The notes: a model not told the origin generated them from the sequence alone. DNA of 42,734 nucleotides from Candidatus Gastranaerophilales bacterium (GCA_944325175.1 CALUYZ010000018.1:1-42734); one strand, 5' to 3'; shown: positions 8,679-17,890, counted from the first letter of the stretch. Numbers and translations are program-made.

Positions 8679-8702
8679 TAGGTTGGGCTTTCAGCCCAAC
8701 AG
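8679..8702. repeat. REP-like palindrome with a matching empty site in the window
   Basis: TAGGTTGGGC (8679-8688) pairs with GCCCAACA around TTTCA. The flanks CCCGCAAAG and CATCAAA are joined directly, without the 24-bp palindrome, in the homologous stretch at 203-220. A copy at 28888-28911 is in the equivalent place in the opposite orientation. Confidence 0.75.
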
Positions 8703-8751
8703 CATCAAATGGTTTTTTTACTATCCCCTTTGAAACATCAAACACAAAAAA

Positions 8752-8773
8752 GCGCCACTTAAAAAAGTGGCGC
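8752..8773 (-). terminator. Terminator of the class I gene at 8877-9848
   Basis: GCGCCACTT (8752-8760) pairs with AAGTGGCGC (8765-8773) around AAAA. On the minus strand the stem is followed by TTTTTTGTG. It is nearly identical to the hairpin at 28831-28852 after another class I gene. Confidence 0.85.
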
Positions 8774-8876
8774 CAAAGATAATTAAGTAATAAAGTTGAA
8801 ACGAAATTGTTATTCATTTTGCAAAAAAGTATCTTTTGTCTAGTATTATCAATCTTTAGCAAAATGCCAAAAGTAT

Positions 8877-9848
8877 CTATTTTTTAAGGCAGCGCACGTA
8901 AAATGTAGTAGAACGAGTGACGCGGTTACGACCGCCACGATCGAAGCCTTGAGTCCAACCCAATCCGGTGGTGCCCAGCGAAATAATAGAGCCTGACCAA
9001 TAGTAGTTATTATTTTCGCCCATATTGATAAGCGGAGCATTTACAAAGAGTGATGCAAATTCATCTCTGTCAGGCAATCTTAAGTCTTCTCCCAAGGTAT
9101 TACAAGCTGTCGGCGCATCTGTTTGACCTGATGTTTCTGTATATTGTGGCACAGTTGATGCATAGTCTGTGCTGTATGGAATAGGTGCTACGACAACAGG
9201 GTTTTTATTATAAAAAGCTGTTATGAAGCCAACATCTTTACCAACTTGGTTTGGTCCTTCTGTGCCATTTAGGTCGTATACAAAATTAACACACATTCTA
9301 TTTTGAACATAGTGAATAGCTGTTGTATCTGAGCTGCATAATGGGTTATAGAATACGGCTATTGATTCGCCATTTACTGTTTCAAATGCAGCAGCTTTCG
9401 TGTCTGCTACATCGCCGTCTTCATCTGCGACATGACGCCCGTTTAAAAGTTTTGCATTTAATTCGCTCATTTTAGTTGGAAAATTGATTTCAGAAACTGC
9501 ATCCAGTGTTGCAATTTTACTTGGAATTCCGCAAGATGAAAGCTTATCAGGACCGCAAACGTTATTTATTTTATAAACTTTCGATAACGCATCCAAAATA
9601 AAGCTTTCAGCTGCAGTATCTGTCGTAGCAACTCCGTCATCATCGGTTTCAAACTGACCATACCCACCCAACGTATTCATCTGTCCAATCGCTTGCGCCA
9701 TTCTGGCATGCAACGCCTTCCTTTGTGCATCCCATGCCTTCTCATTCACATTCACAAGCAAACTTGGCAACGTAATCGCCGCCACAATTCCAATAATCGC
9801 CAAAGTAATTAAAATTTCAGCCAGTGTAAAACCTCTAAACCTTTTCAT
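8877..9848 (-). CDS. Prepilin-like surface protein, class I, DUF1566/Lcl_C-like C-terminus
   Basis: 323 aa. The signal is MKRFRG|FTLAEILITLAIIG. Class I markers are CGPDKLSSCGIPSK and the PQYTETSGQTDAPTACN segment. The C-terminal domain runs LRLPDRDEFASLF, YYWSGSIISLG, YVRCLKK. The tail DRGGRNRVTRSTTFYVRC differs from paralogues mostly at first and second codon positions (AAC/TAC, GTC/CAC, ACT/TCT relative to the gene at 27795). GAAAGGAAAG lies before the ATG. First gene of a minus-strand class I-class II pair; the gene at 10278 is divergent from it. Confidence 0.88.
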   Translation of the reverse strand: MKRFRGFTLAEILITLAIIGIVAAITLPSLLVNVNEKAWDAQRKALHARMAQAIGQMNTLGGYGQFETDDDGVATTDTAAESFILDALSKVYKINNVCGPDKLSSCGIPSKIATLDAVSEINFPTKMSELNAKLLNGRHVADEDGDVADTKAAAFETVNGESIAVFYNPLCSSDTTAIHYVQNRMCVNFVYDLNGTEGPNQVGKDVGFITAFYNKNPVVVAPIPYSTDYASTVPQYTETSGQTDAPTACNTLGEDLRLPDRDEFASLFVNAPLINMGENNNYYWSGSIISLGTTGLGWTQGFDRGGRNRVTRSTTFYVRCLKK

Positions 9849-9872
9849 ATTTTCTGCTTTCCTTTCAACTTT

Positions 9873-10043
9873 TGCACCAATTTGAATGAATTTGATGCAA
9901 GTGGCTAAAAGCCTTATTGTTTAAGCATTTTGAAGATTGAAAAATGAAAAAATATCAAAGTTTTGACCTCTTGAATTAATGTGGAAACAATGATATATTG
10001 AGAAAAAGAAGTTAAATGCACCAATATCATTCATTTTGGTGCA
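9873..10043 (-). promoter_or_regulatory. Invertible-promoter-like module D, orientation toward its gene
   Basis: Proximal site 9873-9899 and distal site 10017-10043 are inverted copies. Same-sense cores TATCATTCATT and ATTCATTCAAA share CATTCA, unique to this locus. The interior is 117 bp. The -10-like box is CAATAT (minus strand, 9995-10000), 18 bp from TTGGTG in the distal arm. The 429-bp gap 9849-10277 holds this module and module E back to back. Confidence 0.8.
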
Positions 10044-10081
10044 TTTTTGTATTTAAAAAAGAAAAAGTTGAGCAATAAAAA

Positions 10082-10252
10082 TGCACCATAATATTCATTT
10101 TGTTTCAAAAGGGTTAAAAGGGTTAATTTTATTGAATAATAGAATATGAAAAATGCAAAATATTTTAAAAATATAAGACTTGTAACTTCCAAAAAACAAT
10201 GATAATATTAATATATATAAACCATTTGCACCATAATGAATATTTTGGTCTA
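10082..10252 (-). promoter_or_regulatory. Invertible-promoter-like module E, found in reversed orientation
   Basis: Distal site 10082-10107 has arms TGCACCAT and TTGTTTCA; proximal site 10227-10252 has TGCACCAT and TTGGTCTA. The 10-bp cores AATATTCATT and AATGAATATT are exact reverse complements. The 119-bp interior, when reverse-complemented, lines up with module F along its length: ATTAATATTATCATTGTTT near one end, AATATTTTGCATTTTTC in the middle, CCTTTTAACCC at the other end. The -10-like TAATAT (minus strand, 10205-10210) is 18 bp from ATGGTG of the proximal site and points away from the gene at 10278, toward the gene at 8877. Undoing the inversion would restore perfect distal arms (TGCACCAT, ATGGTGCA) and put the degenerate arm (TGAAACAA) in the proximal site, as in the other modules. 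Confidence 0.82.
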
Positions 10253-10277
10253 AAAAGTTGAAAGGATAGAAAAAATT

Positions 10278-11243
10278 ATGAAAAAGACAAAAGGTTTTAC
10301 TTTAGCTGAAATTTTAATTACTTTGGCGATTATTGGGATTGTGGCGGCGATTACGTTGCCGAGTTTATTGGTTAATGTTAACGAAAAAGCTTGGGATGCA
10401 CAGAAGAAGGCGTTGTATGCAAGGATGGCGCAAGCGATTGGGCAGATGAATACGTTGGGTGGGTATGGTCAATTTGAAACTGATGAGGAAGGAGCGGTGA
10501 CAGAAGATACGGCGGCGGAGAGTTTTATTTTGGATGCGTTGTCGAAGGTGTATAAGATAAATAATGTTTGTGGGGCGGGTAAGCTTTCTGCTTGCGGGGT
10601 GCCAAGTAAGATTACAACGTTAGGGGCAGTTTCTGAAATCACATTTCCGACGAAGATGAGTGAGTTGAATGAAAAATTGCTTAATTTTATAGGGGCGACA
10701 AATGCAAGTGGCGGAAGTAATGCTAATACGAAGGCGGCGGCGTTTGAGACGGTGAATGGTGAGTCTGTTGCAGTGTTTTATAACCCATATTGCGGCTCGG
10801 ATGTTTCTTTGGGGCATTATGCGCAATCAAAAATATGCGTTAATTTTATATATGACTTAAATGGCAGCGAAGGACCTAATCAGGTAGGCAAAGATGTCGG
10901 GTTTATAACAGCTTTTTATAATAAAAATCCGATTGTGGTTGCCCCGCTTCCATATCATACTAATGCCAAAATGTCAGCTTCATATAGTAGTGATTCTTCG
11001 GTTTTAGATGCTGCCGGTGCTTGTAGGGCTTTAAATGAAAACCTTAGAATTCCCAATCGAGATGAACTGGCTTCTTTGTTTGTAAATGCTCCATTACTAA
11101 ATATAGAAGAAAGCGCATTTTGGTCAGGCACAATAATCTCCTCAGGCGAATCCGGTCTTGCATGGACACAACATTTCAACGACGGAGCGCGCAATAAAAC
11201 AAAACGTTCGGAAGTTGGTTATGTACGCTGCGTATATAGATAA
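10278..11243 (+). CDS. Prepilin-like surface protein, class II, promoter apparently off
   Basis: 321 aa. The prepilin signal is MKKTKG|FTLAEILITLAIIG. Class II markers are CGAGKLSACGVPSK and DAAGACRALNENLRIPNRDEL. The C-terminal DUF1566/Lcl_C-like part includes FWSGTIISSG, AWTQHF and the tail NDGARNKTKRSEVGYVRC. GTTGAAAGGATAG is placed as in the other family members. Unlike them, the promoter-like segment upstream is reversed, so in the sequenced orientation this gene is predicted to be silent or weakly read. It is a single gene, not in a class I-class II pair. A symmetrical terminator follows. Confidence 0.88.
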   Translation: MKKTKGFTLAEILITLAIIGIVAAITLPSLLVNVNEKAWDAQKKALYARMAQAIGQMNTLGGYGQFETDEEGAVTEDTAAESFILDALSKVYKINNVCGAGKLSACGVPSKITTLGAVSEITFPTKMSELNEKLLNFIGATNASGGSNANTKAAAFETVNGESVAVFYNPYCGSDVSLGHYAQSKICVNFIYDLNGSEGPNQVGKDVGFITAFYNKNPIVVAPLPYHTNAKMSASYSSDSSVLDAAGACRALNENLRIPNRDELASLFVNAPLLNIEESAFWSGTIISSGESGLAWTQHFNDGARNKTKRSEVGYVRCVYR

Positions 11244-11250
11244 AATAATA

Positions 11251-11280
11251 AAAGCTGCATTTGTTAACAAATACAGCTTT
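11251..11280. terminator. Bidirectional terminator between convergent genes
   Basis: AAAGCTG and CAGCTTT flank ATTTGTTAACAAAT, giving a near-complete 30-bp palindrome with one mismatched pair, followed by TTAATTT. It lies between the prepilin-like gene ending at 11243 and the ROK kinase ending at 11301. Confidence 0.85.
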
Positions 11281-11300
11281 TAATTTAATTGTTTAAAGTT

Positions 11301-12251
11301 CTACGATTCTATTAGCAAGCTTGCGCCGATGACACCTGCGGTGTTGCCCAGTTGAGCCGGAACAATTTCAACGCTTTTAGCTTGAATGGGCATTGCACGT
11401 TTTGCAATGGTTTCTTTAATGGGGTTAAATAATATGTCGCCTGCATCGGCTACGCCACCGCCAATGATGACTCTTTCAGGGTTTAGAAGGTTTATTACAG
11501 AGGTTAGACCAAGACCTATTATTTCGCCCATTTTTGTGTAAATTCTTTTTGCGACGGCATCCCCTTGAAGTGCTGCTTGAGCTACGATATAGGGGCTTAA
11601 TTCTTCTGTTGCCAATTCTTTAAATTTAGATGATTTTCCGCCTTTGATGTATTCTTTGGCTTCTGCAACAATAGAAGGGCCTGAAGCATAAGCTTCCAAA
11701 CAGCCAAAATCGCCGCAACCGCAAATAGGACCGTCCCCCATGGTCATTTTAATATGGCCGATTTCACCTGCAGCATTTTTAGCACCTCTCACAAGTTTGC
11801 CGTTTATAACAAGCCCTGAACCGATGCCTGTGCCTACTGTTATACAAACTAAATTATTGCAGCCTTTGCCTGCACCATATTTTAATTCGCCTAACGTTGC
11901 AACACGAACATCATTATCTAATTTAGTAGGTATTTTAAATTTATCTTCCATAATTTTTGCCAAAGGAATTTCAACCCAGCCGGGCATATTTGTTAAAAGT
12001 CTTACAATGCCTGCCGTATAATCAATTTGTCCGGGGAAACCAAAGCCTATTGCTTCTACTGTATCTTTATTTGTGTTTGTTTCTTTCATTAATTCTTCAA
12101 TAGCATTTTGAATATTTGTAATTGAATGTTCATATCCAAGATCTGCTCTTGTTGGTGTTGTATTTGAATAAACAATTTTGCCGTTTAAATCCACAAGCGC
12201 AAGTTTAACGTTTGTGCCGCCGACATCAACTCCTATTCTGTATTTTTTCAT
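11301..12251 (-). CDS. glk: ROK-family glucokinase-like sugar kinase
   Basis: 316 aa, the size of ROK glucokinases. Phosphate loop IGVDVGGTNVKLALV, catalytic region KLDNDVRVATLGE, adenosine motif VTVGTGIGSGLVINGK, zinc signature GEIGH with CGCGDFGCLEAYASG, and C-terminal VIIGGGV. It would phosphorylate glucose or a related hexose with ATP in the cytoplasm. Last gene of the minus-strand run from 15786, 22 bp after the DUF711 gene. Glucose is the commonest substrate for close relatives, but ROK specificity cannot be read directly. Confidence 0.8.
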   Translation of the reverse strand: MKKYRIGVDVGGTNVKLALVDLNGKIVYSNTTPTRADLGYEHSITNIQNAIEELMKETNTNKDTVEAIGFGFPGQIDYTAGIVRLLTNMPGWVEIPLAKIMEDKFKIPTKLDNDVRVATLGELKYGAGKGCNNLVCITVGTGIGSGLVINGKLVRGAKNAAGEIGHIKMTMGDGPICGCGDFGCLEAYASGPSIVAEAKEYIKGGKSSKFKELATEELSPYIVAQAALQGDAVAKRIYTKMGEIIGLGLTSVINLLNPERVIIGGGVADAGDILFNPIKETIAKRAMPIQAKSVEIVPAQLGNTAGVIGASLLIES

Positions 12252-12273
12252 TTTTCTCTCCCTTATATAAATT

Positions 12274-13644
12274 TTAATTATTCAAACTGTGAATCGGGGC
12301 AGGAATTCTACCCAGCCTGTTTATAAAAACTGATGAATCTGTATTATTCATTTTCATAACGGGTGCTTCGCCTAATAAACCGCCAAATTTTACCCAATCG
12401 CCCGCTTTTTTGTTCGGAACGGGGATTACCCTTACTGCGGTTGTTTTTTTATTAATCATACCGATTGCCATTTCATCTGCAATCATGCCTGCTATTGTTG
12501 TTGTTGGTGTATCCCCCGGAATTGCAATCATATCAAGCCCAACAGAACAAACGCTTGTCATAGCTTCCAGTTTATCAATGGTTAAAACACCTTTTCTTGC
12601 AGCTTCTATCATGCCTGCATCTTCCGAAACAGGAATAAAAGCGCCTGATAAGCCGCCAACATAACTTGATGCCATAATGCCGCCTTTTTTAACGGCATCA
12701 TTCAGCATTGCAAGTGCTGCCGTTGTGCCATGGGCGCCTGCATCAGATAAGCCCATTGCTTGGAAAATGCCTGCAACGCTGTCGCCTTCAGCAGGGGTTG
12801 GTGCAAGCGAAAGGTCAATAACGCCAAATGGTATATCAAGCCTTTTAGCAAGTTCTCTACCAATTAATTCGCCTGTTGTTGTAATTTTAAAAGCTGTTTT
12901 TTTGATTGTATTTGCAACTTCTCCTAAATCTGCCTCTTTTGGCATATTTTGAATTGCCCACCTTACAACCCCTGGACCTGAAACACCAACGTTTAAGGCA
13001 CATTCAGGTTCATTAACCCCGCAATAAGCGCCTGCCATAAAGGGGTTATCCGTTACGGAATTACAGAAACAAACAAATTTTGCAGCGCCAAGACCGTCTT
13101 TATCTTTAGTTAATTCTGCCGCTTTTTTAATTATTTCTGCGGTTTTATAAACGCCCACCATGTTAATTCCTGCTTTTGAACCTGCTAAATTAACAGATGA
13201 ACATATTCTGTCTGTTGCAGCTAAAGCCTCAGGAATTGAAGCCATAAACCTTCTGTCGCCTTCTGTACAGCCTTTTTCAACCAAAGCGGAATAGCCGCCC
13301 AAAAAATCAACGCCCACTTCTTTTGCTGCTTTATCCAAAGTTTTTGCAATGTGGATAAAATCGGGCTTATCAATAGATTCCGTTATAATTGAAATTGGCG
13401 TTACCGCTATTCTTTTATTTATTATGGGAATTGAATATTCATCTTCAAGTTCATCTGCAAATTTTCCCAAATTTTCAGCATATTTTGTGATTTTATCGTA
13501 AATTTTAGCTGCCACTTTTTTGGTATCAGAACCGCAGCAATCTCTTAAACTTAAAGCTAAAGTAACCGTTCTTATGTCGAGATGATGAACTTTAATCATC
13601 TCTATTGTTTCTATTATGTTATTTACATCAAAATTCATTGCCAT
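12274..13644 (-). CDS. DUF711 / UPF0210 (PFL family) protein
   Basis: 456 aa. The start [31 protein letters not shown], then [36 protein letters not shown] and DAGMIEAA, match the DUF711 family, which is regularly found with a small ACT-domain protein. Members have a glycyl-radical-enzyme-like barrel without the radical glycine loop; the reaction is not established. The start shares one base with the ACT gene stop (TAATG), so the pair is translationally coupled. Confidence 0.9.
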   Translation of the reverse strand: MAMNFDVNNIIETIEMIKVHHLDIRTVTLALSLRDCCGSDTKKVAAKIYDKITKYAENLGKFADELEDEYSIPIINKRIAVTPISIITESIDKPDFIHIAKTLDKAAKEVGVDFLGGYSALVEKGCTEGDRRFMASIPEALAATDRICSSVNLAGSKAGINMVGVYKTAEIIKKAAELTKDKDGLGAAKFVCFCNSVTDNPFMAGAYCGVNEPECALNVGVSGPGVVRWAIQNMPKEADLGEVANTIKKTAFKITTTGELIGRELAKRLDIPFGVIDLSLAPTPAEGDSVAGIFQAMGLSDAGAHGTTAALAMLNDAVKKGGIMASSYVGGLSGAFIPVSEDAGMIEAARKGVLTIDKLEAMTSVCSVGLDMIAIPGDTPTTTIAGMIADEMAIGMINKKTTAVRVIPVPNKKAGDWVKFGGLLGEAPVMKMNNTDSSVFINRLGRIPAPIHSLNN

Positions 13645-13922
13645 TATATTGTATGCATCCTATCAAAAATTTCTTTTCTTTGAACCCAAATTGTCATATG
13701 AAGACTTTTTGCGGTTTCTTCCAATTTGTCTTTAATTGTGCTGAAAGATTCTTTTGAATTTGAAATGTTACATAACATCATCATAACAAAGTAATCTTGC
13801 ATAATTGTTTGTTTAATATCTTCAATGTTCACGCCTGTTTCATACATTGTAGTTGCAATTTTTGCAACAATACCTGTTTTGTCTTGCCCTGTGATAGTTA
13901 CAATAATTTTTTCTTCTGCCAT
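13644..13922 (-). CDS. ACT-domain regulatory protein (UPF0237)
   Basis: 92 aa. One ACT domain: [31 protein letters not shown] contains the glycine turn that binds small ligands, and the chain ends [20 protein letters not shown]. This family accompanies DUF711 in many bacteria and is thought to sense an amino acid or related ligand. Overlaps of one base with both neighbours place it inside one operon. Confidence 0.9.
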   Translation of the reverse strand: MAEEKIIVTITGQDKTGIVAKIATTMYETGVNIEDIKQTIMQDYFVMMMLCNISNSKESFSTIKDKLEETAKSLHMTIWVQRKEIFDRMHTI

Positions 13923-14107
13923 TATTTCACATCGTCCTTAATTACAATTAAATTGTTCATAATTTTCATGGCAACCGTTGGCAATACAACGTCATTCAAA
14001 CCGTTTGCAATGCTTATAATGCTGCCTGCTTTTAAAATTTGTTCTTCACCTTTGTAGATGAAAGTGTAGTCGGTCTTTCTATCAGACCTGATTGTAATTT
14101 TGTCCAT
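13922..14107 (-). CDS. Small uncharacterised protein in the deoC-DUF711 operon
   Basis: 61 aa, not recognised. The sequence MDKITIRSDRKTDYTFIYKGEE followed by LKAGSIISIANGLNDVVLPT suggests a small beta-rich soluble protein with no signal or membrane segment. It lies 12 bp after deoC, and its stop overlaps the ACT start by one base. This tight packing, plus AGAGAGGAA before the start, supports a real gene. Confidence 0.65.
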   Translation of the reverse strand: MDKITIRSDRKTDYTFIYKGEEQILKAGSIISIANGLNDVVLPTVAMKIMNNLIVIKDDVK

Positions 14108-14119
14108 TTTTATTCCTCT

Positions 14120-14773
14120 CTATTGAACAATTTGAACGCCTGAGCTTGTGCCAAGCCTTGTAGCACCTGCTGAGATTAAATCAAGCGCCATTAATTTAGA
14201 TTTTATACCGCCTGATGCTTTAACACCAATGTTTCTTTTAGCAACTGATGAATACATTAATTTAACATTTTCAACAGTGGCACCAACGCCATTTTTTACA
14301 AAGCCTGTTGATGTTTTAACAAAATCTGCACCTGATGTGACACAATTTAAGCAAGCAACTTTTATTTCGGCAGGTGTTAAAAGGTCTGTTTCCAAAATAA
14401 CTTTTAAATTCTTATCTCCTGCAGCTTCTTTTTGTAAGCTAATTTCATCTGCCGCTTGTTTATAATTGCCCGATTTTATTGCGCCAATGTTTATAACGGT
14501 GTCAATTTCATCGGCACCGTCTATTATTGCTTCTTTAATTTGATTAACCGTTGTATTAATTTTATTTGCCCCCAAGGGGAAATTTACAACACAAACAACT
14601 TTAATATCCTTGCCTGATTCTAAAATTAAACTTTTTGCAAGTTTTACATAAATGGGGTTTACACACACCCCAAAAAAGCCATATTGAATGGCTTCTTCGA
14701 CCAATTTTTTAATGTCATCTACCGTTGCATCCGGTTTTAAATTTGTATGTTCAATATATTTTGCTAATTCCAT
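14120..14773 (-). CDS. deoC: Deoxyribose-phosphate aldolase
   Basis: 217 aa, normal for DeoC. ELAKYIEHTNLKPDATVDDIKKL is the family start. VVCVVNFPLGA, DEIDTVINIGAIKSG, LKVILETDLLT (with the catalytic Lys) and ADFVKTSTGF (the Schiff-base Lys) follow, then GVKASGGIKS and TRLGTSSG for phosphate binding. It splits deoxyribose-5-P into glyceraldehyde-3-P and acetaldehyde. Encoded 8 bp after the dehydrogenase gene. Confidence 0.95.
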   Translation of the reverse strand: MELAKYIEHTNLKPDATVDDIKKLVEEAIQYGFFGVCVNPIYVKLAKSLILESGKDIKVVCVVNFPLGANKINTTVNQIKEAIIDGADEIDTVINIGAIKSGNYKQAADEISLQKEAAGDKNLKVILETDLLTPAEIKVACLNCVTSGADFVKTSTGFVKNGVGATVENVKLMYSSVAKRNIGVKASGGIKSKLMALDLISAGATRLGTSSGVQIVQ

Positions 14774-14781
14774 AAAAGAAA

Positions 14782-15786
14782 TTATATCAAAACAAGGTTT
14801 TTAGCGCCATTTGTAAAGTTTGTTAACGCAAAAATGTTTTCAACACTTATTTCTAAAATTCTTTGTTTGGCTTCTTTCGTGTTATAAGCAATGTGCGGCG
14901 TTATTATAACATTTTCCATATTTAACAATTTGGATGCAACGTAGAAGTTTTTAAGACAATTATCTTTAACACAGTTTATATTAATTTTATTTTCACCATG
15001 CTCGTATAAAACTTCTTCGCACTCCATGACATCTAATGCGGCAAATGAAACTTTTTTTGAAATTAAAGCTTCATAAAGGGCTGTTGTTTGAATAATTTCT
15101 CCACGAGCCGCATTTACAATAATAACACCGTTTTTCATTTGTTTAAAACTGTTTGAATTAAACATATGGAGTGTTTTATCGTTTAAATTACAATTTATGC
15201 TTATGATATCAGATTGCCTCAAAAGTTCATCAAAGCTGACTTTTTTAAACCTTTCATCTTCTTGAATGTCATAATAAATTACATTCATAGAAAACGCTTT
15301 TGCAATTTCCGCAACTCTTTTGCCAATAGCACCAAGCCCTACTATTCCTATTGTTTTATTAAAAAGCTCTAACCCTAAATATTTTGAATCTTCAATTTCT
15401 TGTTTTTTAACATCATTGGCTGCAACAATAACTTTTCTGATTATAGTTAATAAAATTGCAAAAACATATTCTGCTATTGAAGAATCGCCATAGTGGGGCG
15501 CATTAAAAATGTGGATATTTTTTTCTTTGCAATAGGCTAAATCAACATGAGAATACCCTACGCTTCTTAAAACTATAAATTTTAGGTTGGGAAATTTTTC
15601 TAAAGCTTTTTTTGATAAATCGGAATCTATAAAACAAGAAATAACTTCTGCATTTTTTATATTATCTTCAATTTCAACATTACCGTTCAAACTGTATGTT
15701 AAAAATGTTTTTTCATAAGAATTATCTAATTTTTTTTCTAGATATTCTTTTTCGTATTCTTTTGTGTCAAAAAATATTATCTTCAT
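14782..15786 (-). CDS. D-isomer-specific 2-hydroxyacid dehydrogenase (D-lactate dehydrogenase-like)
   Basis: 334 aa. The NAD-binding Rossmann motif is GIVGLGAIGKRVAEIAKAF. Catalytic Arg lies in VNAARGEI and His in VIITPHIAYNT. The substrate region LKFIVLRSVGYSHVDL resembles the RSVG segment of D-lactate dehydrogenases of the LdhA type. It would interconvert pyruvate and D-lactate, recycling NADH in fermentation; another 2-oxoacid is possible. First gene of the run that includes deoC. Confidence 0.82.
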   Translation of the reverse strand: MKIIFFDTKEYEKEYLEKKLDNSYEKTFLTYSLNGNVEIEDNIKNAEVISCFIDSDLSKKALEKFPNLKFIVLRSVGYSHVDLAYCKEKNIHIFNAPHYGDSSIAEYVFAILLTIIRKVIVAANDVKKQEIEDSKYLGLELFNKTIGIVGLGAIGKRVAEIAKAFSMNVIYYDIQEDERFKKVSFDELLRQSDIISINCNLNDKTLHMFNSNSFKQMKNGVIIVNAARGEIIQTTALYEALISKKVSFAALDVMECEEVLYEHGENKININCVKDNCLKNFYVASKLLNMENVIITPHIAYNTKEAKQRILEISVENIFALTNFTNGAKNLVLI

Positions 15787-15842
15787 AAATTAAAAATAAC
15801 TTTAATTTATAAAAATATAATTCAACAATTTGGCTAATTAAA

Positions 15843-15862
15843 TAAGGGGGAAAATTCCCCCT
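15843..15862 (-). terminator. Terminator downstream of ilvD
   Basis: AAGGGGGAAAATTCCCCCTT is a perfect palindrome 9 bp past the ilvD stop. The T-run on the minus strand is short (TTATTTAATT). It separates ilvD from the dehydrogenase-deoC run. Confidence 0.75.
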
Positions 15863-15870
15863 TTAATTTT

Positions 15871-17529
15871 TTATTCTGTAATTGCCCCTTTGTCTGCTCC
15901 TGAAACCGTTTTGGCATATTTTGTCAAAAAGCCTTTTTCAACCTCTTTTGTTTTAGGGGTAAAATTTTTCCTTCTTTCTTCCAGTTCGCTATCTGACACC
16001 AAAAGGTCAATGGTTCTTTTATTTATGTCTATTTTAATTTTATCGCCGTCTTTAATTAAGCCTATAATGCCGCCATCAACAGCTTCAGGCGAAATATGGC
16101 CAATGCAAAGCCCTCTTGTGCCGCCTGAAAATCTGCCGTCTGTTATAAGGGCGCATTTTTTGCCCAAACCCTTTCCAACTAAAAGTGAAGTTGGAGCAAG
16201 CATTTCCCTCATGCCGGGGCCGCCTTTCGGGCCTTCATATCTTATAACAACAACATCGCCAGCTTTAACGATATCGTCTTCAATGCCTTTCATAGCGTCT
16301 TCTTCTCTATCATAGCATCTTGCTGTTCCTTCAAATTCAAAACATTCTTCAGCAACGCCTGAAATTTTAACAACAGCGCCTGATTCTGCTAAATTACCAT
16401 GAAGAATTGCAAGCCCAGGGTTTTTTGTAATCGGGTTATTAAATGGTTTTATGACATCATTATTAACCCAAGCGCCTTTTGCCCTGTCTTCAACGGTTTT
16501 GCCTTCAACATTTATTGTATTTTTAAGTTCAGGAGTGTTTCCCCAAATTGTTTTAAGGGCACCGGATATTCCCCCTGCCATATCAAAATCTGTCATAGTT
16601 AATGTGGCAGAAGGGTCAAGCTTAATTAATTGCGGAATTTTAAAGCTTAATTCTTCAAAATCATTCAATGTTAAATCAATTCCTGCCGTATTTGCTATTG
16701 CAAGAAGGTGAAGAATTGAATTTGTTGAGCCGCCCAAAGCTAAATCCATAACAATAGCGTTTCTCATTGAATCTTTTGTAATTATATCTTTCGGGCAAAC
16801 GTTGTTTTTAACTAAATCTACCGCTAAAAAGCCTGAATCAAAAGCTATTCTTCTTTTTTTGCTTGAAACGGCGGATGCTGTTGCGCAGCCTTCTAAACTA
16901 AGCCCCATAACTTCCGTTAAGCAAGCTAAAGTGTTTGCCGTATATAACCCTTGGCAAGCACCCATTGTAGGGCATGCGTAGTGTTCCATTTCAGTTAATC
17001 TTGCTTCATCAAATTCGCCTGCTCTAAATCTTCCGACGGCTTCTGATGAACCTCTTATAAAAGTTAATTTTTCACCTTTGCAAAAACCGTCTAATGAAGG
17101 TCCTGCAGTTACGACAACGGTTGGAATATTTAACCTTAAAGCACCCATAATCATCCCTGGGGTGATTTTATCGCAATTTGTTAAAAGAACAAGCCCGTCT
17201 AATTGGTGAGCGCCTGCAACTGCTTCAACGCAATCTGCAATTAAATCACGGCTTGGAAGAGAATATCTCATGCCACTGTGGCCCATTGAAATGCCGTCAC
17301 AAATTGCGGGTGTTCCAAAAATGTAAGCTTGCCCGCCATTAGAATGAATACCTTTTTCAATTTGCCTTTCTAAATCTCTCATACCGATATGCCCCGGCAC
17401 TAAATCGGAAAAACTTGAAGCAATACCAATAAAGGGTCTATCTATATTTTTATCGGAAAGCCCGCCTGCGTATAATAAAGCCCTATGCGGAGCATGGGCA
17501 ATTCCTTTTTTTATGGCATCAGATTTCAT
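15871..17529 (-). CDS. ilvD: Dihydroxy-acid dehydratase
   Basis: 552 aa. Iron-sulfur and magnesium ligands appear in [12 protein letters not shown] and [31 protein letters not shown] and the late [19 protein letters not shown] are family blocks. It makes branched 2-oxoacids in isoleucine/valine biosynthesis. The ribosome-binding site AAGGAGT is strong and a TATAAT-like box is upstream on the minus strand near 17567. No other ilv gene is in the window. Confidence 0.96.
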   Translation of the reverse strand: MKSDAIKKGIAHAPHRALLYAGGLSDKNIDRPFIGIASSFSDLVPGHIGMRDLERQIEKGIHSNGGQAYIFGTPAICDGISMGHSGMRYSLPSRDLIADCVEAVAGAHQLDGLVLLTNCDKITPGMIMGALRLNIPTVVVTAGPSLDGFCKGEKLTFIRGSSEAVGRFRAGEFDEARLTEMEHYACPTMGACQGLYTANTLACLTEVMGLSLEGCATASAVSSKKRRIAFDSGFLAVDLVKNNVCPKDIITKDSMRNAIVMDLALGGSTNSILHLLAIANTAGIDLTLNDFEELSFKIPQLIKLDPSATLTMTDFDMAGGISGALKTIWGNTPELKNTINVEGKTVEDRAKGAWVNNDVIKPFNNPITKNPGLAILHGNLAESGAVVKISGVAEECFEFEGTARCYDREEDAMKGIEDDIVKAGDVVVIRYEGPKGGPGMREMLAPTSLLVGKGLGKKCALITDGRFSGGTRGLCIGHISPEAVDGGIIGLIKDGDKIKIDINKRTIDLLVSDSELEERRKNFTPKTKEVEKGFLTKYAKTVSGADKGAITE

Positions 17530-17632
17530 TTAAAAACTCCTTATATAAAATAATTTACTTAATTATAATATATAAAATTCCTTATGCCAAAATGTAAAAG
17601 AGTTTTATAACCAATAAACAAAAACAATAAAT

Positions 17633-17842
17633 CTACTGAAAAAATTCTACAATTTTAATATTGAAAAAATTCGCAATGTCCTCAAGTCTATCGATTGAAA
17701 TATTTATTTTACAACGCTCTAGTTTTGATATATACGAATTATCAAGCCCGAGCCTTAAGGATAATTCCTCTCTGCTCAACTTAGATTGCAACCTTAGCTC
17801 ATAAATTTTATTTGCAATTTTTTGTCTAATTACTTGACTCAT
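17633..17842 (-). CDS. Small XRE-family transcriptional regulator
   Basis: 69 aa from the ATG at 17842. A longer frame to 17950 exists but runs through the divergent gene. Nearly the whole protein is one helix-turn-helix: IANKIYELRLQSKLSREELSLRLGLDNSYISKLERC, followed by INISIDRLEDIANFFNI. It resembles the controller proteins of restriction-modification loci in size and in VLP-like spacing, but no methylase is adjacent. Divergent from the gene at 17871 over an inverted repeat likely to be its operator. Confidence 0.82.
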   Translation of the reverse strand: MSQVIRQKIANKIYELRLQSKLSREELSLRLGLDNSYISKLERCKINISIDRLEDIANFFNIKIVEFFQ

Positions 17843-17853
17843 GTTCCTATAAT

Positions 17854-17890
17854 GGACTAAAATTCTATCTATGAACAGGAATTTCAGTCC
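17854..17890. promoter_or_regulatory. Probable operator of the small XRE regulator
   Basis: GGACTAAAATTC (17854-17865) and GAATTTCAGTCC (17879-17890) form a 12-bp inverted repeat with one mismatch and a 13-bp spacer. It lies between the divergent regulator and the next gene and overlaps the start codon at 17871, so bound protein could block both transcription and initiation. Confidence 0.6.

Noticed and set aside
11301..12251. Assigning the second ROK kinase to the nan pathway
   Set aside because: It lies in an unrelated operon with DUF711, ACT and deoC; glucokinase-like motifs fit better.
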